From: Oxalobacteraceae sp. CFBP 8761
Lineage (GTDB): Bacteria; Pseudomonadota; Gammaproteobacteria; Burkholderiales; Burkholderiaceae_D
Assembly (NCBI GenBank): GCA_014841595.1
Contig: JACYUE010000003.1
Span: 248,001-312,000, forward strand
Length of the DNA stretch: 64,000 nucleotides
Direction: 5' to 3'
Shown: positions 1 through 7,533 of the stretch, in pieces
How positions within the stretch are numbered: position 1 is the stretch's first letter
Layout of the letters: every line of letters starts with the position of its first letter
Translations under genes and position numbers: made by a program
Notes under the pieces: generated by a model
Database searches by the model: none
The model's input: the letters and a program-made list of their open reading frames with translations, nothing else
What the model was told of the DNA's origin: nothing

Positions 1-485
1 CGCTGCACGCTGTACAGGGCCACCAGCACCACCACCGCCAGCGGCACGACGTATTGCGACATGCCGGGCGCCGCAACCTCGATCCCTTCGATGGCGCCCA
101 GCACCGAGATCGCTGGCGTAATCACGCTGTCGCCATAGAACATCGTGGCGCCGATGACGCCGATGGCCAGCAGCGGGAAGCTCCATTTGGACGTACGCGG
201 TATCGAACTGGTGGCCAGCGCCATCAGGGCCATGATGCCGCCCTCGCCGCGATTGTGCGCGCGCAGCACCAGGATCACGTACTTGAGCGAGACAATCAGC
301 GTCAGGGCCCAGAAAATCAGCGAGATGATGCCGAGGATATTCGGCGTATTGAGCGGCAGGCCGTGGTCTTCGTCGAACACCGCGCGCAGCGTGTACAGAG
401 GGCTCGTGCCAATGTCGCCATAGACGATCCCGACAGCTGCCAGGGTCAGGGCTGCCAGGCTGCTTTTCTTGTTATCTGAGGTCAA
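1..485 (-). CDS. kup: Kup potassium uptake transporter (partial, N-terminal part)
   Basis: Low-affinity K+/H+ symporter of the KUP/HAK/KT family in the inner membrane. Only about 161 N-terminal codons of a protein that is usually near 620 residues are present; the gene runs off the left edge. The reading frame shows the family hallmark GDIGTSPLYT at residues 23-32, then hydrophobic segments and the RGEGGIMALMAL stretch of the third helix. The in-frame stop just upstream leaves a TTG at 483-485 as the first possible start, giving MTSDNKKSSL, which is typical for betaproteobacterial Kup. It is divergent from rarD, with a shared intergenic region of about 170 bp. Family assignment is secure; the TTG start is moderately sure. 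Confidence 0.9.
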   Translation of the reverse strand, partial: MTSDNKKSSLAALTLAAVGIVYGDIGTSPLYTLRAVFDEDHGLPLNTPNILGIISLIFWALTLIVSLKYVILVLRAHNRGEGGIMALMALATSSIPRTSKWSFPLLAIGVIGATMFYGDSVITPAISVLGAIEGIEVAAPGMSQYVVPLAVVVLVALYSVQ

Positions 486-652
486 GAGTCACCATCGCTG
501 TAGTATTGGTGCGGCGCACCAAAAAATGAAGTGGTTGGAATTGCAAGAAGATTCGGTTGTGCATCATACACCTGTGTAAAACTGGTGGCACGCCAGCAGC
601 GTGCCAGGTATTCAGTGATAATGTCGGCCCTGCAACCTCGCCCCTCCTCTCC

Positions 653-1534
653 ATGCGTTCCGGCATTATTTACGCGGCCCTGGCCTTCTTCTGCTGGGGC
701 CTGTTCCCCATTTATTTCCATGCCCTGGGCGAGGTGCCGCCGCTGCAGATCCTGGCGCACCGCATGCTGTGGTCACTCGCTTTTCTCCTGATCCTGCTGT
801 TGCTGCGGCGCGACTGGAAGTGGCTGCAGGTCGTGCGCCAGCCGCGCGTGTTCTTCAGTTTCGTGCTGTCCGCCCTACTGCTCAGCGCCAATTGGCTCGT
901 GTATATCTGGTCGGTGATGAACCACCATGTGATCGAGGCCAGCCTCGGCTATTTCATCAATCCCCTGGTCAATATCGTGCTGGGTTATCTGATCCTGAAG
1001 GAACGCATGCGCCCGCTGCAGTGGGCTGCCATCGGCGTGGCCGCGCTGGGCGTGGCCTGGCTGACCTGGCAGGCCGGCACGGTACCGTGGATCGCGCTGT
1101 TCCTGGCGCTGTCGTTCGGCGGCTATGGCTTGCTGCGCAAGACGGCTGCGCTCGGTCCGCTCGAGGGATTGTCGTTCGAAACCATCGTGCTGTTTCCACT
1201 GGCGGCCGGCTACGTGATCTGGCTGACGGTGCACGGCCAGAACGTGTTCATCAATACGGCATCGGACACCACGCGCTGGCTGTTGATCATGGCCGGCCCG
1301 CTCACCGCGATCCCGCTGCTGCTGTTTGCCACCGGCGCGCGCAAGATCCCGCTGTCGATCCTGGGCCTGTTGCAATACCTGTCGCCGACGCTGCAATTTC
1401 TGCTCGGCGTGTGGTTGTTCAAAGAAGCATTCTCGGCCGATCGCCTCGTCGGCTTCGTGCTGATCTGGAGCGCGCTGGCGCTGTTCGCCGGAGAAGGATT
1501 GCTGCGCCGGCAGCCCGCTGCCGCCAAGGCTTGA
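653..1534 (+). CDS. rarD: RarD-type EamA/DMT inner-membrane transporter
   Basis: Ten-helix drug/metabolite transporter superfamily protein of the RarD subgroup; the substrate of RarD proteins is not firmly known. The protein from ATG 653 is 293 residues and starts MRSGIIYAALAFFCWGLFPI, matching the usual RarD N-terminus (YF-WG, then the ILAHR motif near residue 34). The frame is open further upstream (ATG 557), but that extension is not hydrophobic and is unlike the family, so I take the later start even though no good Shine-Dalgarno precedes it. A long minus-strand open frame over the same bases is a GC-driven shadow. Confidence 0.88.
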   Translation: MRSGIIYAALAFFCWGLFPIYFHALGEVPPLQILAHRMLWSLAFLLILLLLRRDWKWLQVVRQPRVFFSFVLSALLLSANWLVYIWSVMNHHVIEASLGYFINPLVNIVLGYLILKERMRPLQWAAIGVAALGVAWLTWQAGTVPWIALFLALSFGGYGLLRKTAALGPLEGLSFETIVLFPLAAGYVIWLTVHGQNVFINTASDTTRWLLIMAGPLTAIPLLLFATGARKIPLSILGLLQYLSPTLQFLLGVWLFKEAFSADRLVGFVLIWSALALFAGEGLLRRQPAAAKA

Positions 1535-1639
1535 AGGGGCGTATCTGGGGCCCATGCGGGGCAGATTCGCCAAGAAATCCTGTGTTGGCTGCGGGTTCTG
1601 TCGTATCCTGTGCACCTCGAACAACACCAGAGTACAAGC

Positions 1640-3307
1640 ATGGCCAATTACGTCTATACCATGAACCGCGTGGGCAAAATCGTCCCACCGAAACGCCAGA
1701 TTCTGAAGGACATTTCCCTGTCCTTCTTCCCGGGCGCCAAAATCGGCGTGCTGGGCCTGAACGGCTCGGGCAAATCGACCCTGCTGAAAATCATGGCCGG
1801 CATCGACACCGACATCCAGGGCGAAGCCCGCCCGATGCCGGGCCTGAACATCGGCTATCTGCCGCAGGAACCGCAGCTCGACCCCGAAAAAACCGTGCGC
1901 CAAGAGGTCGAGTCGGGCCTGGGCGAAGCGTTCGAAGCGCAAGCCAAGCTCGAAGCGGTCTATGCAGCATACGCCGAAGAGGACGCCGATTTCGACGCGC
2001 TGGCCAAGGAGCAGGAACGCCTGGAAGCGATCATCTCGTCGTCCGATGGCGGCAACCTGAACCTGCAGCTGGAAATGGCCGCCGACGCGCTGCGCCTGCC
2101 GCCGTGGGATGCCAAGATCGGCGTGCTGTCGGGCGGTGAAAAGCGCCGCGTGGCGCTGTGCAAGCTGTTGCTCTCCAAGCCCGACATGCTGCTGCTCGAT
2201 GAACCGACCAACCACCTGGATGCGGAATCGGTCGAGTGGCTCGAGCAATTCCTGCTGCGCTTCCCGGGCACCGTGGTCGGCATCACCCACGATCGCTACT
2301 TCCTCGACAATGCCGCCGAATGGATCCTGGAACTGGACCGCGGCAGCGGCATTCCATGGAAGGGCAATTACTCGTCGTGGCTGGACCAGAAGCAGGCACG
2401 CCTGAAGCAGGAAGAATCGACCGAATCGGCCCGTCAGAAAGCCCTGGCGAAAGAACTCGAATGGTCGCGCCAGAATCCAAAGGCACGCCAGGCCAAGTCG
2501 AAAGCCCGCCTCGCGCGCTTCAACGAACTGTCCGAGTACGAATACCAGCAGCGCAACGAGACGCAGGAGATCTTCATTCCCGTGGCCGAGCGCCTGGGCA
2601 ATGAAGTCATCGAATTCAAGAACGTCTCGAAAGCCTTTGGCGACCGCCTCCTGATCGACAACCTGTCGTTCACCGTGCCGCCAGGCGCGATCGTCGGCAT
2701 CATCGGCCCGAACGGCGCCGGTAAGTCGACGCTGTTCAAGATGATCACGGGCAAAGAGCAGCCGGACAGCGGCGAGGTCAAGATCGGCCAGACCGCGCGC
2801 GTGTCGATCGTCGACCAGCACCGCGACGAACTGGCGAATGCCAAGAGCGTGTTCGAGGACGTCTCGGGCGGCGCCGACATGCTCAGCGTCGGCCGTTTCG
2901 AAATGCCGTCGCGCGCCTACCTGGGCCGCTTCAACTTCAAGGGCTCGGACCAGCAAAAGATCGTTGGCAACCTGTCCGGTGGTGAGCGTGGTCGCCTGCA
3001 CCTGGCAAAGACGCTGCTGCAAGGCGGCAACGTGCTGCTGCTCGATGAACCGTCAAACGATCTGGACGTCGAAACCCTGCGCGCGCTGGAAGACGCCCTG
3101 CTCGAGTTCGCTGGTAGCGTGATGGTCATTTCCCACGATCGCTGGTTCCTGGATCGCATCGCGACCCACATCCTGGCCTTTGAAGGCGATTCCCAAGTGA
3201 CCTTCTTTGACGGTAACTATCAGGAATACGAAGCCGACAAGAAGAAGCGTCTGGGTGAAGAAGGCGCCAAGCCGAAGCGGATTCGCTACAAGCCGCTCAC
3301 GACCTGA
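1640..3307 (+). CDS. ettA: Energy-dependent translational throttle protein EttA (ABC-F ATPase)
   Basis: ABC-F ATPase that binds the ribosomal E site and gates entry into elongation according to ATP/ADP level. The 555-residue protein has two ABC cassettes. The first has Walker A GLNGSGKST at residues 39-47 and signature LSGGEKRRVAL. An arginine/lysine-rich inter-domain linker (PtIM) follows, and the second cassette has Walker A GPNGAGKST and signature LSGGERGRL. Length and the start MANYVYTMNRVGKIVPPK match EttA closely. The frame continues ten codons upstream, but ATG 1640 gives the conserved N-terminus. It stands alone as a monocistronic gene, followed by a palindromic repeat. Confidence 0.95.
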   Translation: MANYVYTMNRVGKIVPPKRQILKDISLSFFPGAKIGVLGLNGSGKSTLLKIMAGIDTDIQGEARPMPGLNIGYLPQEPQLDPEKTVRQEVESGLGEAFEAQAKLEAVYAAYAEEDADFDALAKEQERLEAIISSSDGGNLNLQLEMAADALRLPPWDAKIGVLSGGEKRRVALCKLLLSKPDMLLLDEPTNHLDAESVEWLEQFLLRFPGTVVGITHDRYFLDNAAEWILELDRGSGIPWKGNYSSWLDQKQARLKQEESTESARQKALAKELEWSRQNPKARQAKSKARLARFNELSEYEYQQRNETQEIFIPVAERLGNEVIEFKNVSKAFGDRLLIDNLSFTVPPGAIVGIIGPNGAGKSTLFKMITGKEQPDSGEVKIGQTARVSIVDQHRDELANAKSVFEDVSGGADMLSVGRFEMPSRAYLGRFNFKGSDQQKIVGNLSGGERGRLHLAKTLLQGGNVLLLDEPSNDLDVETLRALEDALLEFAGSVMVISHDRWFLDRIATHILAFEGDSQVTFFDGNYQEYEADKKKRLGEEGAKPKRIRYKPLTT

Positions 3308-3320
3308 TCGTCGGTCGCAC

Positions 3321-3420
3321 GTAGGGTGGACGGGTTTCCCGTCCACGCGTTCAACGATCCTTGATCCGCCACCAGATCACGTGCATTCGAACGCGTGGAC
3401 GGCGCAGCCATCCAACCTAC
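3321..3420. repeat. REP/MITE-like palindromic element
   Basis: An exactly 100-bp element begins gtagggtgga and ends tccaacctac, which are inverted copies with one mismatch. Internal arms gtccacgcgttc (3341-3352) and gaacgcgtggac (3389-3400) are perfect inverted repeats. The left half also folds locally (GGACGGG, TTT, CCCGTCC at 3328-3344). It sits between ettA and the terminator of the next gene. Short GTAGGGTGG...CCTAC palindromes are common dispersed repeats in proteobacteria, but copy number cannot be judged from one window. Confidence 0.6.
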
Positions 3421-3438
3421 GCAATGGTAGCACCCATG

Positions 3439-3467
3439 AAAAAAGGCCCCGAAGGGCCTTTTTTTTC
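3439..3467. terminator. Bidirectional Rho-independent terminator
   Basis: Hairpin AAGGCCC-CGAA-GGGCCTT is flanked by an A-run on the left and eight Ts on the right, so it can stop transcription in both directions. It separates ettA (plus) from the outer-membrane protein gene (minus), whose stop is at 3482. Confidence 0.9.
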
Positions 3468-3481
3468 AAACTACGTTCTGC

Positions 3482-4054
3482 TTAGAACGAGTATTTCGCG
3501 CCGATGGTCAGTGCGTTTGGACGCACGCCGAAGTCACGGGTGCCGCCGAAACGCTCGTATTCAGCGATCACAGCCACGTCCTGGTTGATGTTGTACTGAA
3601 CACCCAGGGCGCCGTAGGCGTTGTTGTCGCTGTCGCGACGGCTCAGCGACGAGTTGATTGCCGACAGTTCGTTCACGTCATGCGACACGCCCAGCTTGGC
3701 GTAACCAACCAGCTTTTCGGTCAGCGGCGAGCTGAACTTTGCTGCGACGTAGGTCGAACGGCCATCGACTTGGCCACTGGCGTTGATTGCGCCCAGGCTG
3801 TAGTAGATGTCAGCGCTGCGGTAGTCGGTGTGACCGACTTCCACTGCCCAGTTCGGGGTGAACTCGTAGCCACCAAACAGCTTGGCCGACGCCTTGATGG
3901 TGTCGATGTCAGCGCGGCTTGCGCCTGGAACGCGCGACTCATAGTCGGTAGCGACTGCACCGGCGCCGACGTAGGCGCGCGGGGTGAATTCTTGGGCCTG
4001 AACAGCCGACACAGCGGCGGTGGTGGCGAGCAGGGCAACGATCAGCTTTTTCAT
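3482..4054 (-). CDS. Outer-membrane beta-barrel protein (OmpA/OmpX-like barrel)
   Basis: A 190-residue exported protein. The N-terminus MKKLIVALLATTAAVSAVQA is a clear Sec signal peptide with cleavage after AQA. The mature part has alternating beta strands (YVGAGAVATDYES, FGGYEFTPNWAVEVGHTDY, LGVQYNINQDVAVIAEYERFG) and ends KYSF with a C-terminal Phe, the outer-membrane insertion signal. An in-frame ATG lies eight codons upstream, but an AGAGGAA Shine-Dalgarno seven bases before ATG 4054 and the signal peptide favour the internal start. It has its own terminator and an AT-rich upstream region (4055-4232), consistent with a strong promoter. The specific function (pore, adhesin or structural) is not visible. 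Confidence 0.82.
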   Translation of the reverse strand: MKKLIVALLATTAAVSAVQAQEFTPRAYVGAGAVATDYESRVPGASRADIDTIKASAKLFGGYEFTPNWAVEVGHTDYRSADIYYSLGAINASGQVDGRSTYVAAKFSSPLTEKLVGYAKLGVSHDVNELSAINSSLSRRDSDNNAYGALGVQYNINQDVAVIAEYERFGGTRDFGVRPNALTIGAKYSF

Positions 4055-4232
4055 CTCTAAATTCCTCTTTTTGTTCATCTAGTTCGTGATTCACAATGAA
4101 TCGCGATAGGGTCAAGATAACACTGTCGAAAGATCAAGTCCGTCGCGATTCCGTAAGAACTGTAAGAAAGTGTAACTAAATGACCCAATAGTAAGTAATA
4201 TTTGCCATCCTTTAAGCGATATTACTTAGTAT

Positions 4233-4829
4233 TTAGACGATGTTCCTGAAAGTTAGATTGATTCTAGCTTGTAATGATTTTGTCATCTTATTGATCCCAT
4301 GCAACCAATATTGTTGCGTGTCGCCTGCCATCAGCAGCAGACTGCCATCGGTCAACGGTATCCGAACTGTCTGTTTGTTGTGTTTGTGTTTCAAAACAAA
4401 TGTACGTTCCGCGCCAAAACTGAGTGATGCGATCGCAGGTCGCGGCCCCAATTCGGGCTCATCGTCGCTATGCATACCCATGCTGTCGCGCTCGTTACGG
4501 TAGTAGTTCAGCAGGACGCTGTTGAAGGTATGCCCGGTCGCGGCTTCTATCGCGTCGCGCAGGACCGTGAGCAATGGTGTGAACGGCGTCGCCTGCAGGC
4601 GCAGGCCGGAATAGGCGTAGGCTTTGTCGCCATACCAGGCACTCAACCGGGGTTGCAGGTGCTGCTTGCCGTAGACAACGACGGTTTCTTCGCGCCAGTC
4701 GGTTTCGGCCAACAGGCGTGCGAAAACTTCGGCATTGGACCAGGGTAGTGGCAGCTGGGCCATCCAGCCCAGTTCACCATCTTCGAGCGGCAGCGGGAGC
4801 AGGCCCGCTTGCGGTGCAAATAAATCCAT
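4233..4829 (-). CDS. alkB: AlkB-family 2-oxoglutarate/Fe(II) dioxygenase, DNA alkylation repair
   Basis: Oxidative demethylase that removes 1-methyladenine and 3-methylcytosine lesions. From ATG 4829 the protein has 198 residues. The Fe(II)-binding H120-x-D122 (in MHSDDEPELG) and distal H177 are present, and two arginines in RINLTFR (189 and 195) fit 2-oxoglutarate binding. The N(S)VLLNYYRNERDSMGMHSDDE block resembles the ALKBH2/3-like bacterial subgroup more than E. coli AlkB. A TTG six bases upstream is an alternative start. No ada gene is adjacent, so adaptive-response control is not evident here. Confidence 0.9.
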   Translation of the reverse strand: MDLFAPQAGLLPLPLEDGELGWMAQLPLPWSNAEVFARLLAETDWREETVVVYGKQHLQPRLSAWYGDKAYAYSGLRLQATPFTPLLTVLRDAIEAATGHTFNSVLLNYYRNERDSMGMHSDDEPELGPRPAIASLSFGAERTFVLKHKHNKQTVRIPLTDGSLLLMAGDTQQYWLHGINKMTKSLQARINLTFRNIV

Positions 4830-4885
4830 CGACAATCATCACGCCAGGCATGGTGAAGACCACCATGGCGTCATTCTCGCATGGC

Positions 4886-5248
4886 TTATGCGTAAGCTTC
4901 TGCCAGGCTCATGACGCGTGGCTCGATCTTGATGCCAACATTACCGAACAAAGCGTCGAGCGCCGTCAGATTGGCGCTGCACTCGTCCGTTTTCCAGCCC
5001 TTGAACAGGTCGGTGCCATCTTTCTGGAAATGCAGCTCCAGCACCTTGCCCTTGTCGCGGTGGATATAGTTTTGCTGATGAACGCTCTGAAAACCCAACT
5101 CTGCCAGGCCGGCAAGCACGGTGTGTGGCGGATTGTCCGGATCGGTGGCCAGGAACACGCCGAAGGTCTTGCCCGGGGGCTTGGCCGCGACATCCACTTC
5201 GTAAATCCCAGGCGCCTTGGTGGCGGTCGTACTTTTCAAAAACAGCAT
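4886..5248 (-). CDS. Conserved-looking hypothetical protein, 120 aa
   Basis: I do not recognise the family. The soluble 120-residue protein starts MLFLKSTTATKAPGIYEVDV and contains no signal peptide, membrane helix or cysteine cluster apart from a single Cys. It looks like a small alpha/beta domain. ATG 5248 lies seven bases after an AGGAG Shine-Dalgarno; a GTG one codon upstream (5251) is possible. Coding quality is good, with GC-rich third positions like the neighbours. It is transcribed in the same direction as alkB downstream, 56 bp away, so co-transcription is possible. Confidence 0.7.
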   Translation of the reverse strand: MLFLKSTTATKAPGIYEVDVAAKPPGKTFGVFLATDPDNPPHTVLAGLAELGFQSVHQQNYIHRDKGKVLELHFQKDGTDLFKGWKTDECSANLTALDALFGNVGIKIEPRVMSLAEAYA

Positions 5249-5370
5249 CACGGTGCTCCTGGCGCGCTAGTGACCCACGAGATAGTTCGCAGATCGCTTT
5301 TCAGTTAATCAGTCTGCCAGCATATTTCCATACAGGAACTTTGTCGACCGAAGTTTTCGCTTTATCCGGT

Positions 5371-5748
5371 TTACCGCATGACCAGGCCGAAAACTGTGGC
5401 GCCAATCAACGCGGCGCTGGCGAGCATGCTCACGATGAAGCCGATTTCACGCTTGGCCGGATCGCGGTAGTAACCCAGCGCATACAGAATCCGGCCCACG
5501 CACCACAACACGCCCCCGGCAGCCGCCCACACGTCACCCAGGAACATGGCGCACAGCCACAGGGGCACGAGCACCAGTGGCAGCATTTCCAGCGTATTCA
5601 TCTGGACGCGATGAGCGCGCAAAAAGCCTTCAGGGCCGTCCATTGATGGGGCCGGTACCTTGAACTGGATGCGGGCGCGTGCAGCATTGCCCCAGGTCCA
5701 GAAATAGACACCAAGAACGGCCAGCGTGGCCCAGGCAGTGAAGAACAT
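5371..5748 (-). CDS. MAPEG-family membrane protein
   Basis: A 125-residue protein with four predicted membrane helices (about residues 2-20, 52-70, 74-92 and 103-123). The MAPEG signature region RAHRVQMNTLEMLPLVLVP (residues 45-63) follows the first loop. MAPEG proteins (membrane-associated eicosanoid and glutathione metabolism) include glutathione transferases, but the bacterial members are mostly of unknown activity. It follows the DUF2520 gene on the same strand at 45 bp and may be the last gene of that transcript. Confidence 0.82.
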   Translation of the reverse strand: MFFTAWATLAVLGVYFWTWGNAARARIQFKVPAPSMDGPEGFLRAHRVQMNTLEMLPLVLVPLWLCAMFLGDVWAAAGGVLWCVGRILYALGYYRDPAKREIGFIVSMLASAALIGATVFGLVMR

Positions 5749-5793
5749 CGTGGTCCCTTGTGATTGGCGTGAGTGAAAGAAGGTCGTCGTGGC

Positions 5794-6636
5794 TCAGTTG
5801 CCACCGTGCTTGCGCCGCGCCAGGTCGGTCGTGGGCGGCACCAGCGCGCCGTACAGGCGGCCCGTGGCCTCGTCCCAGTCCAGCAATGCCTGCTCTTGCC
5901 GCGCGACGGTGGCCAGGTCGCCCCGCGCGATGGGGCCGCTGAGCGCTGCGGCCGGACCAAGGCGAAACACATTGGCCAGCGTCTCGGTGGCCAGCGGTTG
6001 CGCCAGTTCGCGCGCCACCGCTTCGGGAATCCCGGCGGCCTGATAGGCGCGCAGCGCTGCGTCGAGCACCGTGGTCAGGTAGTTCGACGCGAACACGGCG
6101 GCCGCGTGATAAACCGTCTTGGCCGCGCCATCGATCGGCACGAGGCGCGCGCCGATGGTCTCGAATGCGGGGTCAAGCAGCGCCAGCGCCGCCGCATCAC
6201 CCTCGACGCCGCAGAAGGTGCCCGCGAATTCACGCGCCACCTGCTCCGGGTCGGCGAAACTGCGGATCGGATGCACGCTGGCCACCAGCGCACCACCTGC
6301 ACGGACCGCCTGCAGCGCAGTCGATGCTTTCGCGCCGCTGCAGTGAAACACCACGGTGCCAGTCAGGTCGTGCGTCTGCGCCAGTTGCGCGGCGACCGGC
6401 TCGATCTGATCGTCGCTCACCGCCAGCAGCCAGGCGTGCGCCGGGCGTAGCTGCGCGCCATCGGCGCAGGCATGGCCGGCGCCCATGAACGCCACCGCCG
6501 CCTGCGCGCTTGCGGACGAACGGGTCAGCACATCCTGCAGCGCGAACGCGCCGCTGGTGGCGAACAGGCGCCCCAGCACGCGACCGACGTGGCCTGCGCC
6601 GACCAGGTTGAGCGTCGGGGTCAGCGTCGATAGCAC
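5794..6636 (-). CDS. Rossmann-fold DUF2520-domain protein
   Basis: A 280-residue NAD(P)-binding-like protein. The N-terminal Rossmann motif NLVGAGHVGRVLG lies at residues 10-22. A central HCSGAKASTALQAVRAGG and ASVHPIRSFADPE are typical of the DUF2520 family, whose C-terminal helical domain resembles 6-phosphogluconate dehydrogenase-like dimerisation domains. The enzymatic role is not known. It starts with GTG at 6636 one base after the TGA of the upstream DUF924 gene (TGACGTG), which implies translational coupling. Confidence 0.85.
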   Translation of the reverse strand: MLSTLTPTLNLVGAGHVGRVLGRLFATSGAFALQDVLTRSSASAQAAVAFMGAGHACADGAQLRPAHAWLLAVSDDQIEPVAAQLAQTHDLTGTVVFHCSGAKASTALQAVRAGGALVASVHPIRSFADPEQVAREFAGTFCGVEGDAAALALLDPAFETIGARLVPIDGAAKTVYHAAAVFASNYLTTVLDAALRAYQAAGIPEAVARELAQPLATETLANVFRLGPAAALSGPIARGDLATVARQEQALLDWDEATGRLYGALVPPTTDLARRKHGGN

Positions 6637-6637
6637 G

Positions 6638-7216
6638 TCAGAAGCCGGCGCCAGGCTGGCTCAGGTAGTCGAGTTCTTCGGGTGTCGAGGCGCGGCCGAG
6701 GATCGGATTACGGTGCGGGAAGCGGCCGAAGCGCGCGATCACACCGCGGTGGCGGTGCGCATAGTCAAGCGCTTCGTCGAAGCCCTCGTGGTCGGCGGCC
6801 AGCGCGGTGAACTGGTCGACCGCGAGCTGCTGCATGCCGGCGTCCTCGGCATGCTCGAACGGCATGTAGACGAACTGGCGCTCGATGGGTGCAAGCGCCA
6901 TGTGCTCACCGGCGTCGACCATCTGGCGCGCCGCACTCAATGCCAGCACATCGCCGGCGAACGATTCCGGCGCGCCGCGATGGACGTTGCGCGTGAACTG
7001 GTCGAGCACCAGGATGCGCGCCAGTACGCCGCGCGCGCCCTGCTCGTCCCACTCGCGCAGGCCGCCCGCAATCGCGTGCGTGATCGTCGTGCCGAAGCGT
7101 TCGCGGATGATGGCGTCGAACGCGGGGTCCTTGCGGTACCACTCGGCGCGCGCCTTGCCATGGTCAGGATGGGAAGCTGGCAGGAACCAGAAATCGAGAA
7201 CTTCTTGTGCGTCCAT
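6638..7216 (-). CDS. DUF924-family protein
   Basis: A 192-residue soluble helical protein with the family features: N-terminal VLDFWFLPASHPDHGKARAEWYRKDPAFD, the LDQFTRNVHRG core near residue 71, and C-terminal GRFPHRNPILGR. DUF924 proteins are TPR-like in fold and have no assigned function. It lies between a small hypothetical gene (50 bp upstream) and the DUF2520 gene (1-bp gap), forming a run of same-strand genes headed by the aminopeptidase. Confidence 0.88.
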   Translation of the reverse strand: MDAQEVLDFWFLPASHPDHGKARAEWYRKDPAFDAIIRERFGTTITHAIAGGLREWDEQGARGVLARILVLDQFTRNVHRGAPESFAGDVLALSAARQMVDAGEHMALAPIERQFVYMPFEHAEDAGMQQLAVDQFTALAADHEGFDEALDYAHRHRGVIARFGRFPHRNPILGRASTPEELDYLSQPGAGF

Positions 7217-7265
7217 GGATGAATTCCGTTGATATTGTGAGGTGAAGCAGGCCGGTACGCCGCGC

Positions 7266-7532
7266 TCAGGCGGGCGGCTTCTTGCGCACCAGCTGCTTTT
7301 CGAACGCGATGTCGTTCTTGCTCATGCGCGGCTGCTCTTGCGGCCCCAGGCCCTTGACGAAGGTGACGAAATCGTCGAGCTCCATCGGTGCGCACAGCGG
7401 CGGGCTGCCGGGCGCTTCGGACAGGTAGAAGTGGCCATCGCCGGTGCGCGCCATCGAGTACAGCGGATTACCGGTGCGCTGCTTGAGACGGTCGACCGCG
7501 CTGCTGGCGCGCGTGGAACGGGAACTTGCCAT
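7266..7532 (-). CDS. Small hypothetical protein, 88 aa
   Basis: An unrecognised small basic protein starting MASSRSTRASSAVDRLKQR and ending EKQLVRKKPPA. A central segment, NPLYSMARTGDGHFYLSEAPGS, looks like a compact beta hairpin, followed by a helical MELDDFVTFVKGLG. No signal or membrane segment is visible. ATG 7532 is one base after the stop of the aminopeptidase gene (TGACATG), with a GGAGG Shine-Dalgarno inside that gene, so the two are translationally coupled. The frame is open further upstream only by overlapping the aminopeptidase. Confidence 0.7.
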   Translation of the reverse strand: MASSRSTRASSAVDRLKQRTGNPLYSMARTGDGHFYLSEAPGSPPLCAPMELDDFVTFVKGLGPQEQPRMSKNDIAFEKQLVRKKPPA

Positions 7533-7533
7533 G

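Noticed and set aside
875..3022. Long minus-strand open frame over rarD and ettA
   Set aside because: It is antisense to two well-supported proteins, has Gln/His/Arg-rich composition typical of GC-rich shadow frames and no recognisable domain.
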